Counted from the stretch's first letter, positions 1 to 8,489 are shown. The stretch: DNA of 46,614 nt from Nostoc sp. FACHB-152 (GCF_014697475.1 NZ_JACJRV010000057.1:1-46614), one strand, 5' to 3'. Translations and numbers: made by a program. The notes: generated by a model from the sequence alone, not told the origin.

Positions 1-2
1 TA

Positions 3-80
3 TTGACATTAAGTCCTAATAAGCGTCCTTTCTACCAACAAGGTCAAAGAGCTATGAGACTTATTCTGTCTGCATTCTAG
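3..80 (+). CDS. C-terminal tail of an unidentified gene running in from the left
   Basis: A frame is open from the window edge to a TAG at 78-80 and reads as 25 residues ending in RAMRLILSAF. It is too short to assign to a family. It ends 17 bases before the stop codon of the truncated NACHT gene on the opposite strand, so it could be the last residues of a transposase inserted into that gene, or an ordinary convergent neighbour. I could not recognise a terminal inverted repeat or a target duplication. Coding status is uncertain. Confidence 0.3.
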   Translation: MTLSPNKRPFYQQGQRAMRLILSAF

Positions 81-96
81 CCCTTTTTGTAGCCCC

Positions 97-1248
97 TTAA
101 GGTCTCAGAGATGCTGTCAATTCTCGATTAATTTTGGCTAAGGCTTGCACAGGTGAATTTTCACCCATTTCATCTACACCATCTAACAGTAGCCAAACTC
201 CCCCTTTAGCAAAACACTCAATTAATTGACGTTCAATTTCTGGCGTGACGACAACATCAGATTTAACTAATCTCATCGCGTCAGTCAGCCATTGCTTGAG
301 TAAATATTCCTCAATGGTTCTTCCCTGTAAGTTGGCGAGAGAAATACAAATAGGTAAATCTTGAGTTTTGTTCTTAATAAAAGAAGCAATTGTACTCAAT
401 AAAGTGGTCTTACCTGCTCCCGGTTCACCGATGATGGCAATATGTTTATTATTTCCGCTTGGCTGTTGTGTAATTACTTCTTGCAAAAATACGTCATGTT
501 CATAGGTTTTGACTATAACTTCTTGAGTTAATTCATAGACTTGCGCCCTGTCTTGACGTTCATCTAGCTGTCGGCGTTGCTGCTGTTTGCGTTCTACCAA
601 CCCCAAAGGAACATAAACGTTAACTTCAAAACCTTGTTCTGTCGCTTTGCGTCTGAGTCTTGCTGCTTCTTGCTGATTTTGTAGTATGGCGTTGCAAACT
701 TCACGCCAGTCAATGCTGTCATTTATGGCTTCTGTACGCTGAGAACTTGCGGAAGAATTTTTCTTGATATTCTTGGGATGTTCTTCCCACTTTTGCTTAA
801 TTACTGCTAAATTCTCTTCTTTTGTTGCTGTCTGGTGCTTCAGGATCAGCGTAAATTTCCAATAACCTTTACTTTTTCCAGTCTGGTTGGGATCTTCTTG
901 CAAAACTCCCAATTCTCTGAGACTGTCGAGGACATATTGCACTTCCTGCAATTCTTTATCTTGCTGACTACTACCAGATTCTGTTTGACGTTGAGGGAGT
1001 TTTAAATTTTTAACTAACTTTAGTAAATGTTCTTTTTTTGTGCCTACTTCAACGGTGCGGCTGATTTTTGCTCTTGTTTGTTTAGTTTCGTATCCTGTGA
1101 CTCTGAGTTTCTCACTATCCCACTGAACATAAAGCTGGGGCTTTGGTTGTAATTTGTCCGATTGCTGTTCTGATAGTTGCAGCAAAGCTCCCACCAAATT
1201 TAGCACATTGTCTAAAAGCGATTCATCCCAGCGAATATTTCTTGGCAT
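97..1248 (-). CDS. NACHT-domain NTPase, truncated after Walker B
   Basis: The 383-residue product has a variable N-terminal half and then the start of a NACHT P-loop NTPase domain. Walker A is GEPGAGKTT at residues 274-282 and Walker B is LLLDGVDEM at 353-361. The chain stops about 22 residues later. NACHT proteins of this kind normally continue for several hundred residues with sensor motifs, a winged helix and C-terminal repeats, so the C-terminal part is missing here. NACHT NTPases act as signal-transducing ATPases, and some bacterial ones are antiphage sensors. This fragment has no effector or sensor domain I can name, and it is probably non-functional or at least altered. The frame closes at a TAA right beside unrelated sequence at 1-96, which suggests an insertion or deletion breakpoint. 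The family call is firm; the activity is not. Confidence 0.8.
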   Translation of the reverse strand: MPRNIRWDESLLDNVLNLVGALLQLSEQQSDKLQPKPQLYVQWDSEKLRVTGYETKQTRAKISRTVEVGTKKEHLLKLVKNLKLPQRQTESGSSQQDKELQEVQYVLDSLRELGVLQEDPNQTGKSKGYWKFTLILKHQTATKEENLAVIKQKWEEHPKNIKKNSSASSQRTEAINDSIDWREVCNAILQNQQEAARLRRKATEQGFEVNVYVPLGLVERKQQQRRQLDERQDRAQVYELTQEVIVKTYEHDVFLQEVITQQPSGNNKHIAIIGEPGAGKTTLLSTIASFIKNKTQDLPICISLANLQGRTIEEYLLKQWLTDAMRLVKSDVVVTPEIERQLIECFAKGGVWLLLDGVDEMGENSPVQALAKINRELTASLRP

Positions 1249-1383
1249 TCGTTAAATATAAACACTATATTAAGAAATTTGTTTTGCCCAAACAAACACG
1301 CTTCCCTAAGCCGCAAACCTTTGTGATGCAAGCATTATATATTATGCTTGGGGAACGTGTCTGGGGAAATACCCAAAAAAACA

Positions 1384-1413
1384 ATTCACCTTGTAACCAC
1401 AAACAAGGTGAAT
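1384..1413 (+). promoter_or_regulatory. Perfect hairpin covering the ribosome binding site of the next gene
   Basis: Arms 1384-1394 (ATTCACCTTGT) and 1403-1413 (ACAAGGTGAAT) are exact complements of 11 bases with an 8-base loop. The right arm contains AAGGTG, the only Shine-Dalgarno-like stretch before the ATG at 1417. In RNA the hairpin would hide the binding site, so a translational switch is possible. The base pairing is seen directly; the function is inferred. Confidence 0.5.
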
Positions 1414-1416
1414 GCA

Positions 1417-1614
1417 ATGTCTACTAAAAAAACTAACTTCAGCTTGAGCCGTAAAATTATTGCTTTGTTACTAGTTCTGCAAACTCTATTTTTAGGTGTC
1501 CAAGCTAAAAACCGCATTCAGCAAGGCGACTCAGCTATTGAAGTGATGATTTGGCTGATTAATCAATATATTCCTGTGCTGCAACAAGCTAAAGGTTTAA
1601 ATGATGAGGAATGA
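1417..1614 (+). CDS. Small single-pass membrane protein, unknown function
   Basis: The 65-residue product starts MSTKKTNFSLSRKI and has one hydrophobic stretch at about residues 12-30, which could be a membrane anchor or an uncleaved signal. A short soluble tail ends in KGLNDEE. I chose the ATG at 1417 because AAGGTG lies 6 bases upstream; the in-frame ATG at 1348 lacks such a site and would add a hydrophilic stretch ahead of the membrane segment. I do not recognise the family. It stands alone between the NACHT fragment (divergent) and repeat DNA, and its binding site sits in the 1384-1413 hairpin. Confidence 0.55.
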   Translation: MSTKKTNFSLSRKIIALLLVLQTLFLGVQAKNRIQQGDSAIEVMIWLINQYIPVLQQAKGLNDEE

Positions 1615-1665
1615 AAGGGTGATAAGTAACCCTGTGTGAAACTTTCTCTCAAACCTAACCCCCAA

Positions 1666-1688
1666 CCCCTTCCCTACAAGGGAAGGGG
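1666..1688. repeat. Palindromic C-rich/G-rich hairpin of a dispersed Nostocales type
   Basis: CCCCTTCCCT (1666-1675) and AGGGAAGGGG (1679-1688) pair over 10 bases with a 3-base loop. The flanks (CCTAACCCCCAA before, GAGCAAGGG after) match a palindromic spacer repeat I know to be common in Nostoc genomes. It lies 52 bases after the stop of the small gene at 1417-1614 and could end its transcript, although no T-run follows. Confidence 0.5.
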
Positions 1689-1778
1689 AGCAAGGGTCAA
1701 AAGTCAATTGTACAGAATGAAACTTTACCAATGCGGGTAAAATGGGGTGCGATCGCCATAAATCATCAAGGGTATACC

Positions 1779-2040
1779 TTACCTGTATTTCTCCACAGAT
1801 TCCACAGCAACATTGAGTTGTTGAGCAATATCTTCTACACTCATCTCAATTTTCAGTAACAGTGGGACGATAAGTGGCAACAGTTCAGCTTCCCGTTCTT
1901 TTCGACCTTCTTCTAGACCTTGTTTTCGAGCTTCTTCTAGACCCTGAGCTTTTGCTTCCTGATAAAACCTTGTTTGCTCTAAAGTTATTCCTAGCATAGT
2001 TTCTACTTTCTCTACTCAAAGACGACAACTTGTAAACAGC
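1779..2040 (-). pseudogene. Decayed copy of the C-terminal end of the DUF2887 gene
   Basis: An open frame of 72 codons (1779-1997) reads MLGITLEQTRFYQEAK and ends VAVESVEKYR, closely matching the last third of the intact neighbour at 2089-2886. DNA similarity continues upstream to about 2038, but two bases are missing relative to the intact copy (CTCTACTCAAAG here, CTCTCGACTCAAAG there), so the upstream part is out of frame. No match to the N-terminal nuclease core remains. The simplest reading is a tandem duplication with loss of the 5' part. The 72 codons could still be translated from the ATG at 1997, but I saw no good binding site. Confidence 0.75.
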
Positions 2041-2088
2041 ACGCATTTGTTATGGTGAGCAAAACTTTCGCGTCTGTGGTAGGATTTT

Positions 2089-2886
2089 CTACCTGTATTT
2101 CTCCACAGTTTCCACAGCAACATTAAATTGTTGAGCAATCTGTTCTACACTCATCCCACTTTTCAGTAACAGTGGTACAGCAACTTTCAAAATTTCACCT
2201 CGACCTTGTTCTAGACCTTGTTCTAAACCTTCTTCTTTGGCTTCCTGATATACTCTTGTTTCCTCTAAAGTTATTCCTAGCATAGCTTCTACTTCCTCTC
2301 GACTCAAAGACGAAAACTTGTAAACAGCAATTGTCGTAATAATTTCAATGATTTCGTTTTTCGGCAGTGTGCCTGTTTCTTCTAATTTTACCCGTTGAAT
2401 TAGTTGCTTGGCTTGCTCTGCCATTGTTTCAGAGGATGCAATTGTTAACTGCATTAAGTTGATACCTATTGGCAGAGTATCAGAAGTACCTAACTCATCT
2501 AAATAAATGCGTTGCACTTGGTCGCTATTTAAAAATATGCGATGAGTTCTTTGATCGTTTGGTTCTAAAGAGCGTGATGGAAATATTACCACACAGTGCC
2601 AATCATCGTATTGAGATTGATTTCGGTTCAAATACATCAATGATTCAGTAAAAAACCGATGATAAAGACCCTCATCTTTCTGAAATTGCACTTCAGCAAA
2701 AAAGATGACTTTGGGTGTTGCATTTTCTGGTGGTAAGAAAACACCATCAATCCGAAAAGCAGTTTCTTTCACCTCCACTGACTCGAATCGATAGTTTTGC
2801 GCCTGTGCAGGACGGTTATCAACGAGTTCAAATATTAACGCAGGAAATCGCTTGAAAATTTGGTAATAAATAGAGTCACGTTTCAC
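2089..2886 (-). CDS. DUF2887 / Rpn-family PD-(D/E)XK nuclease-like protein
   Basis: The 265-residue product begins MKRDSIYYQIFKRFP, typical of DUF2887, a cyanobacteria-rich branch of the Rpn recombination-promoting nuclease/putative transposase group. The region RIDGVFLPP followed by VIFFAEVQFQKD supplies the D...E-x-Q pattern expected of a PD-(D/E)XK active site. A low-complexity stretch of EGLEQG units follows at about residues 218-230, and a conserved tail (MSVEQIAQQFNVAVETVEKY) resembles a helix-turn-helix-like end. Rpn relatives nick DNA and promote RecA-independent recombination; for DUF2887 itself the role is unproven. The gene is alone, with its own decayed tail copy 91 bases downstream. 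Confidence 0.8.
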   Translation of the reverse strand: MKRDSIYYQIFKRFPALIFELVDNRPAQAQNYRFESVEVKETAFRIDGVFLPPENATPKVIFFAEVQFQKDEGLYHRFFTESLMYLNRNQSQYDDWHCVVIFPSRSLEPNDQRTHRIFLNSDQVQRIYLDELGTSDTLPIGINLMQLTIASSETMAEQAKQLIQRVKLEETGTLPKNEIIEIITTIAVYKFSSLSREEVEAMLGITLEETRVYQEAKEEGLEQGLEQGRGEILKVAVPLLLKSGMSVEQIAQQFNVAVETVEKYR

Positions 2887-2971
2887 AAAAATATCAAAAT
2901 ATTTTGATTATGCAGGATTAATTTTATCAGTCTTTATCTGCATATCTAACAACAAAGCGATCGCTCTAGAA

Positions 2972-3427
2972 TTAAAGTATAAAATCTGCGTCAAGAATCT
3001 GAGCTACAGAAAAAGGTGATTCTTGTGGGAATAGTTCTGATGGAAGTCGATATTTTCTGATGGTATCATTTCTAGCATCTTTATAACAATCTAGAAATAC
3101 ATCCTCTAAAACAGATTTTAAACTGGGACTATCTTCTAGAAGATAAATTATTTGTCGTCTTTGCTCAACAATAGTATTACGCCATCCTCTGGCATTAGAC
3201 TCTTTTTCTTCTGTCCAGTATTGCAGTTTTAATAAATGTTCAATTAAGATTATTAGACGATTTTTAAGTTCTTTCTTTTCACTTCGCCCTATACTATCAA
3301 TTTCTTCAATTAAATTCGCAATATCTAATTTTTCCAGCTTACCTTCCTGCAAAAGTTTAACTGTAGTTTGTATCCATAAGTAAAAATCTTGTTCATATAA
3401 TGTTTCGTTAGTCTCAGAGGTCAACAT
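2972..3427 (-). CDS. DUF29 domain protein
   Basis: The 151-residue product has the layout of DUF29: an N-terminal helix with YEQDFYLWIQTT, then LEKLDIANLIEEIDSIGRSEKKEL, and a middle block LLKLQYWTEE. DUF29 proteins are small, helical, common in cyanobacteria, often present in many copies, and have no established function. Nothing in the sequence suggests catalysis. The gene is read in the same direction as the DUF2887 gene, 86 bases upstream of it. A 19-base perfect inverted repeat lies 83 bases ahead of its start and separates it from flv3. Confidence 0.85.
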   Translation of the reverse strand: MLTSETNETLYEQDFYLWIQTTVKLLQEGKLEKLDIANLIEEIDSIGRSEKKELKNRLIILIEHLLKLQYWTEEKESNARGWRNTIVEQRRQIIYLLEDSPSLKSVLEDVFLDCYKDARNDTIRKYRLPSELFPQESPFSVAQILDADFIL

Positions 3428-3509
3428 AACAATTTCTCCTGACTCAACAGAATATTGATGACATTATACAGTGAATAAATATTAGCTATTTCATGCTATA
3501 CCCTAAAAC

Positions 3510-3559
3510 ATGATAGCGATCGCACTTTCCCTAATTCTCAAAAGTGCGATCGCTATCAT
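3510..3559. terminator. 19-bp perfect inverted repeat containing HIP1 in both arms
   Basis: Arms 3510-3528 and 3541-3559 are exact complements of 19 bases around a 12-base loop, each carrying GCGATCGC. It lies 43 bases past the flv3 stop and before the DUF29 start, both read on the minus strand, so it is well placed to end the flv3 transcript. On the minus strand only a weak T-rich stretch follows, so termination is inferred and transcript-end protection is equally possible. Confidence 0.5.
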
Positions 3560-3601
3560 TTATAGATGTTTTAAAAGTCCTCTTATGAGTAGCAAAAAGT
3601 T

Positions 3602-5326
3602 TTAGTAGTGATTTCCTACTTTGCGATGATGCACGGCTGTCATTGCATCAGGATTAGAAACTCTTCCACCGTAGACGGTGCTGTATACCGCCCAGTGGTC
3701 GCCGCAGTCCATCCGGCTGACGACTTCGCATTCCATATATGCCAAAGCGTCGGCGAGGATGGGTGTACCATCTTCGGCGGGTTGAGTTCGCACACCGGCA
3801 AAACGGTCTGCACCAGGGGCGAACCGCTTCAAAAAGTGGCGCATCAGTGTTTGATAATTGCCTTCTTCTAAGACGTTTAACACAAAGCGATCGCCTACTT
3901 GCATTAATGATTCAATCGCCCGGTCTTTAGCGACTGCAATGGAGAATCCCAAGGGTTTAAAGCTGGCTTGTGCTACCCAAGAAGCTAACATCGCGCTGGA
4001 AACGTCGCCTTTTTTGGCAGTGATAATATACAGTCCGCCACTGAGTCTACCGAGGGCTTTATCTAAGTCTGCACCTAGAGATTTCATGGCTTTGATGCTG
4101 CGATCGCGTGTTAACCATTGCCCTAAGTCTGTGCCTGCTTCTTCACACTGCTTGTAAGTAATTTCGCTTGGGGTTTCGCTAAGTTGAATCACCGGGAATG
4201 CTACGTGCAGTCCCAACGCCCGGAATTTATTCAACAGGGGATAAGTCGGCTCATCATTACCACCACCAGTCTCAAAGATACCTATAGCTTGTTTCTCTTT
4301 GGCAGAGCCTAACACGGTGCTGAGTGCAGATTGAGCAATGTTATCACCAGCCGATGGAGGTACGCCAATTACTAATCCAGAACACCGCCCAACTAATTCG
4401 CGTATTTCTTGTAAGTCTGTTGCTGAACCCAAATCTACGATTTCTACAGCTACGCCAGTTTTGCTGATACCGTTTATTATTGCTTGGGCAAGGCGATCGC
4501 TATAACCATATTCCGAAACGTAAAATACACCAATGGTAGTTTCTGGTTTGCTTTGTGTTTGACTCCATTTGCGGTAACGCCCTGTTAGTTCGTCAACGTT
4601 GTGATAGAGTAACGGCCCGTGACCTGTAGCAATCATTTTAATAGCTGGCAATTCTCCCATGCGCTTTAAGGCAGATAGCACCGACCGCGCATTTGGCCCC
4701 ATGAGGCATTCATAATAATATTTAAAATCAGCTTCTATAGTTTTTAAGTCTTCGTCAAAGGTTGCATCGGAGCAATAGTGCATTCCGAAAGCATCGCAGG
4801 TGAAAAGAATTTGGTCTTTATGGTCAAAGCTAAATATTGTGTCCGGCCAATGTAAGTTAGGGGCGATGACAAATTCTATCTCGTGACCATTGCCTAAATC
4901 TAAGCGATCGCCATTTTTCACAATCTGCCGCTTAAATGGCTGATGCACTAAATCTTCCAAAAATTGAATTGCCACTTTCGAGGCGACAACTGTAATTTCT
5001 GGAGCCATTTGTAACAAATCTTTTACCAAGCCGCTATGGTCAGGCTCAGTGTGGCTGACAATCAAATAATTGATATCTTGAGGATTTATCAGTCCTGTCA
5101 GGGTATCAAAATACAGCTTGCGAAATTTCTCATGGGAGGTATCAACTAAGGCAATCTGCTCACCGCGAATCAGAAATGAGTTGTAGGTTGTACCGTTTTG
5201 TAAACCGAACTCAATATCAAAGCGATCGCGATCCCAATCTAGAGAGCGAATTGCCGTCGTATCTTGAGCAATTTCTTCAGTCTGTATAGTCAGCCGTTTT
5301 TCCGCTTTTTCGGTGAGTGATACCAT
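3602..5326 (-). CDS. flv3: Flv3-type flavodiiron protein (diflavin flavoprotein)
   Basis: The 574-residue product has the cyanobacterial three-module layout: a metallo-beta-lactamase-like diiron domain (about 1-260), flavodoxin (about 265-405) and a C-terminal flavin reductase-like domain (about 430-574). The diiron ligands are complete: H92, E94, D96 in HTEPDHSG, then H159, D178 and H236. Flv1 and Flv2 have substituted ligands, so this is an Flv3- or Flv4-type subunit, and the length and overall sequence fit Flv3. Flv1/Flv3 pass electrons from NADPH or ferredoxin to O2, making water, and protect photosystem I in fluctuating light. A strong AAGGAGG site precedes the ATG. No flv1 partner lies in the window. 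The family is certain; the paralogue (vegetative Flv3A or heterocyst Flv3B) is not. Confidence 0.9.
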   Translation of the reverse strand: MVSLTEKAEKRLTIQTEEIAQDTTAIRSLDWDRDRFDIEFGLQNGTTYNSFLIRGEQIALVDTSHEKFRKLYFDTLTGLINPQDINYLIVSHTEPDHSGLVKDLLQMAPEITVVASKVAIQFLEDLVHQPFKRQIVKNGDRLDLGNGHEIEFVIAPNLHWPDTIFSFDHKDQILFTCDAFGMHYCSDATFDEDLKTIEADFKYYYECLMGPNARSVLSALKRMGELPAIKMIATGHGPLLYHNVDELTGRYRKWSQTQSKPETTIGVFYVSEYGYSDRLAQAIINGISKTGVAVEIVDLGSATDLQEIRELVGRCSGLVIGVPPSAGDNIAQSALSTVLGSAKEKQAIGIFETGGGNDEPTYPLLNKFRALGLHVAFPVIQLSETPSEITYKQCEEAGTDLGQWLTRDRSIKAMKSLGADLDKALGRLSGGLYIITAKKGDVSSAMLASWVAQASFKPLGFSIAVAKDRAIESLMQVGDRFVLNVLEEGNYQTLMRHFLKRFAPGADRFAGVRTQPAEDGTPILADALAYMECEVVSRMDCGDHWAVYSTVYGGRVSNPDAMTAVHHRKVGNHY

Positions 5327-5436
5327 AACTCCCCTCCTTAATACAATGAGTATTTATTCCTCTTGTTTTATTTTGACACAGCTTAAATGTAAATTTTTAT
5401 TAAAAAACCTATAGATAACTTAAAAAAAATCGAATT

Positions 5437-6219
5437 GTGAAACCGCGTATACAGAAACCTTGGCTAGCTTTAGAGATCGGCAATTCCCGACTGCATTGGG
5501 GGTTATTCGTAGACGAAACCCTTGAATTTACGTGGAATACAGACTATCTACCTGATTCAGTTATACAGCAGTTGGGTAACGGTCAAACTTTAGATGATTT
5601 CCCAGCAAAGATTTTTTCCCTTCCCAGTCCTCTTCCTCTGGTAATTGCTTCTGTTGTTCCTAGCCAAACAGCACTTTGGCAAACTTACCCCAATATTCAG
5701 GTGATTACCTTAGAGGATGTACCTTTGAAAAATACCTATCCCACATTAGGAATTGACCGTGCTTTAGCGTTGTGGGGTGCGGGTACAAAGTGGGGATTTC
5801 CGATGTTAGTAATTGATGCCGGAACCGCACTTACTTTTACAGGTGCAGATAATCAACAACGTTTAGTTGGTGGTGCAATTTTGCCAGGACTAGGTTTACA
5901 ATTGGCAAGCTTGGGTCAAAAAACAAGTCAATTACCACAGTTAGAAACGCAAAATTTCTCATCATTATCACCGCGTTTTGCACTTAATACACCAGAAGCA
6001 ATTCAAAGTGGTGTAATTTATACTTTGTTGGCAGGAATTAAAGATTTTATTACTGCATGGTGGAAATTATTTCCTGAGAGTAAAGTGGCAATTAAAGGAG
6101 GCGATCGCACTTTATTATTTAACTATATGCAAACTTTATATCCAGAAATTACAGCCTGTTTAATTTTTGAACCTAATTTAATTTTTTGGGGAATAGCAAC
6201 AATTAATTATTATTTATAA
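5437..6219 (+). CDS. coaX: Type III pantothenate kinase
   Basis: The 260-residue product phosphorylates pantothenate, the first step of coenzyme A synthesis, and belongs to the ASKHA kinase fold. Visible CoaX motifs are the N-terminal phosphate-binding loop [11 protein letters not shown] (E where most relatives have D), [22 protein letters not shown] and [15 protein letters not shown]. Type III kinases need a monovalent cation and are not inhibited by CoA. It starts at GTG 5437, with no strong Shine-Dalgarno site. It is divergent from flv3 across a 110-base A/T-rich spacer that must hold both promoters. Confidence 0.93.
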   Translation: MKPRIQKPWLALEIGNSRLHWGLFVDETLEFTWNTDYLPDSVIQQLGNGQTLDDFPAKIFSLPSPLPLVIASVVPSQTALWQTYPNIQVITLEDVPLKNTYPTLGIDRALALWGAGTKWGFPMLVIDAGTALTFTGADNQQRLVGGAILPGLGLQLASLGQKTSQLPQLETQNFSSLSPRFALNTPEAIQSGVIYTLLAGIKDFITAWWKLFPESKVAIKGGDRTLLFNYMQTLYPEITACLIFEPNLIFWGIATINYYL

Positions 6220-6227
6220 ATATTGCC

Positions 6228-6800
6228 TCAACTGGATGGCTCAACTAAATGAATATCAACCAAGGGAGTTAGTACCTCACCAGTCCAGAGATTTTCTAAT
6301 ATAAGTTGTAATTTTGTTTCTTCAATCCACCTAGAAAGATACTTTTCAGCACCAGGAGATTCACGATACCTGAAACGAAATTGATATGTACCTGGATAGA
6401 GTGGATAAAAACAATAAATATCCTCAGCAGGAAAAGGGATATATAAAACTAAATGGCGATCGCGCTTTTTTATGTGTTTCCGTTCCCAAAAAAGAAAAGC
6501 ATCTCGATAGAGTGTAACTGCTCTTCCTGGTATTAATAATAAGAATTCAGATTCAAGTGGTTGATTTGATCGCGCACAGTTGATACGTGTAAGCATGAGT
6601 TGACCATCTGGTGCGATCATTTCAGGAAACATTGAGTAAAAATTCGTTGAAAAGTACAATGAGCCTTGCGTATTATTCGTAATACGAATCCCAAGCTCTA
6701 CAGGACTAAAACAACCGCGCTTGGCTTCAGGAATGTTCAATACGCTTTGAGATACAAAAGTTTCAAACGTAACTTCATCCAATTTTCTATCTTTATGCAC
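6228..6800 (-). CDS. Conserved hypothetical protein, probably beta-rich
   Basis: The 190-residue product has no signal peptide and no membrane segment. Alternating hydrophobic stretches (ELGIRITNNTQGSLYFST, YPGTYQFRFRYRES, LQLILENLWTGEVLTP) suggest a beta-sandwich, and LGIRITNNT resembles the opening strand of Ig-like domains in extracellular or chaperone-like proteins. I do not recognise the family. Translation begins at GTG 6800, directly after the TAA of the alpha/beta hydrolase gene upstream (TAAGTG), so the two are surely co-transcribed and probably translationally coupled. The gene ends 8 bases from the convergent coaX stop. Confidence 0.7.
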   Translation of the reverse strand: MHKDRKLDEVTFETFVSQSVLNIPEAKRGCFSPVELGIRITNNTQGSLYFSTNFYSMFPEMIAPDGQLMLTRINCARSNQPLESEFLLLIPGRAVTLYRDAFLFWERKHIKKRDRHLVLYIPFPAEDIYCFYPLYPGTYQFRFRYRESPGAEKYLSRWIEETKLQLILENLWTGEVLTPLVDIHLVEPSS

Positions 6801-7622
6801 TTAAATCAGTTTAACTGCATTAATAAAATCCCTAACTTCTTCAGCCACAATTCCAGCACAATTAGAGGGTAAATCATTTTCAGCATGAGCTACCAATTTA
6901 AACTCAGCTTGCGGAATTAATTGTTGATAAGTTTGGCTTCTAAATAAAGCATCAGAGCTATCTTTTCCGCCTTGCAAAATCAATACTGGAGCTTCTATTA
7001 AATGCAGTTTATCTTGCAGTAACTCTGCTTCAATCTCTGGCTTCTGTCTTTGAAATAATAACTGACAAGCTGTTGGATATTGCAACCAAATGTGGCGTTG
7101 TGCTAAATCTTGCTCAATTTTCTCTTGCCAACCCAGCATTTTAGTCAAGGGTTTGAGGAATTTCAAAATCTTTACAAATAGTGGCGGAGTTTCCACTAAT
7201 TTCCTCATTTGCTGCCAACGTTTTTCTTGTTGTTCTATCTTTACACCCTCTGGTGCTAACAACACTAAACCTTCTACTTGCTCTGGATATTTCAAAGCAT
7301 AACTGGCTGCAATCCATCCGCCAACAGAATGTCCTACAAAATAGACTCTTTCCAATCTTAAAGCTTGCAGCAATTCAGCTATAGATTCTACTTGTAAATC
7401 TATCGAGTGATGAATTTTAGGCTTATCAGACTCACCAAAGCCTAATAAGTCTGGTGCAAAGCAATGAAAATCTTGAGCCAGTTTTTCTATTACGGATGAC
7501 CATTGGCTGCTATCGTTCCAAGCACCATGTAACAAAATCACAGGGATGCCTTGACCAGCTTCACTCCAGAATAATAATCCTTGCGACAGCTTTCTGCGGG
7601 AGTTACGTAATAGCGTATCCAT
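6801..7622 (-). CDS. Alpha/beta-fold hydrolase
   Basis: The 273-residue product has the alpha/beta-hydrolase layout: LLHGAWNDSSQW for the oxyanion hole near residue 31, a nucleophile elbow GHSVGG with S99, an acidic residue in LQGGKDSSDAL and a C-terminal histidine in VAHAENDLPSN. The family covers esterases, haloperoxidase-like enzymes and C-C hydrolases, and the substrate cannot be read from the sequence. The gene is first of a two-gene unit with the unknown 190-residue protein, whose GTG follows its stop without a gap. It is unlikely to be MenH, because a better MenH candidate lies at 31248-32054. Confidence 0.85.
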   Translation of the reverse strand: MDTLLRNSRRKLSQGLLFWSEAGQGIPVILLHGAWNDSSQWSSVIEKLAQDFHCFAPDLLGFGESDKPKIHHSIDLQVESIAELLQALRLERVYFVGHSVGGWIAASYALKYPEQVEGLVLLAPEGVKIEQQEKRWQQMRKLVETPPLFVKILKFLKPLTKMLGWQEKIEQDLAQRHIWLQYPTACQLLFQRQKPEIEAELLQDKLHLIEAPVLILQGGKDSSDALFRSQTYQQLIPQAEFKLVAHAENDLPSNCAGIVAEEVRDFINAVKLI

Positions 7623-7709
7623 CTTATATATAAAAGTTACATCATAGCTGATTTTAGTTTTTATCTTAGATTTTGCAATTAAATCACCACGCTAAAATCT
7701 AAAATATTG

Positions 7710-8249
7710 TTACGCTAATGTCGTCAAACCGTTTAAGTAGTCTTTTAGCTGTCGGGAATGGTCGTGAGACATTGGCTCAGTCGGTAAATAACTGGGAGAG
7801 AAAGCTTGGATTTCCATTACTTCTAAAGTATCCTGAACTTCCATTTCCCCTTGTACTTCCGCTTCAACCACAACACAAATCGAATGAATTCTAGGATCAC
7901 GATCTGGTGCAGAATAAACCCCTACTAAACGCTTAATTGCCACTAACTCCAGTCCAGTTTCCTCTACTAACTCTCGGCGGACTGTGGTCGGAATATCCTC
8001 TCCCCAATCTACCATCCCGCCTGGTAATGACCAAAGACCATTATCTCGCCGCCTAATTAACACAATTCGACCATCAGGTAATATGGGAATAATACTTGTA
8101 CCAGTAATAGGATGACGGAAGATAATACCTAATACTGTTTGTCCATAGCGCCATAAACCGCGTGTAGATTGGACAATTGCCGCAAAAAAAGCAAGAATGT
8201 TCAAGCTGAAACTGTCTTTGTAGTGTTTTTTTATGTTTTGCACTCGCAT
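7710..8249 (-). CDS. Nudix hydrolase
   Basis: The 179-residue product carries a complete Nudix box: G78, E84, then R92-E93-L-V-E96-E97-T-G99, fitting Gx5Ex7REUxEExGU. Nudix enzymes cleave a nucleoside diphosphate linked to another group, using Mg2+ held by the box glutamates. An N-terminal hydrophobic stretch at about residues 16-28 (SLNILAFFAAIV) is unusual for the family and could be a membrane contact or a start chosen too far upstream. The substrate is unknown. The gene is 87 bases upstream of the hydrolase gene on the same strand and may share its transcript. Confidence 0.88.
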   Translation of the reverse strand: MRVQNIKKHYKDSFSLNILAFFAAIVQSTRGLWRYGQTVLGIIFRHPITGTSIIPILPDGRIVLIRRRDNGLWSLPGGMVDWGEDIPTTVRRELVEETGLELVAIKRLVGVYSAPDRDPRIHSICVVVEAEVQGEMEVQDTLEVMEIQAFSPSYLPTEPMSHDHSRQLKDYLNGLTTLA

Positions 8250-8426
8250 TTACTCAATTACTTAATTCTTGAGAGTTGTTTTACACAAATATGCTTGTGC
8301 TTTAAAATTTTATTCTCATTTGTGTAACCTTAATATATATACTTTAACTTACATAAAATTCAACTTTTTTTCTGTTATTTGACCGTACAAAATTTCAGAA
8401 TTTTAGGAAATAATCTGAAAGTCCTA

Positions 8427-8456
8427 TTGACATGAATAAAATAACTAAGATATGAT
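8427..8456 (+). promoter_or_regulatory. Sigma-70-type promoter for the small basic protein gene
   Basis: A consensus -35 TTGACA (8427-8432) is followed after 18 bases by TATGAT (8451-8456), one base from the TATAAT consensus. Transcription would start near 8463 and give a leader of about 128 bases. This is the clearest promoter I see in the window; the 8250-8426 spacer before it is A/T-rich and holds no gene. Confidence 0.6.
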
Positions 8457-8489
8457 TGTATGCTGTTCAAAGAAAGTATCTAGATTGTT

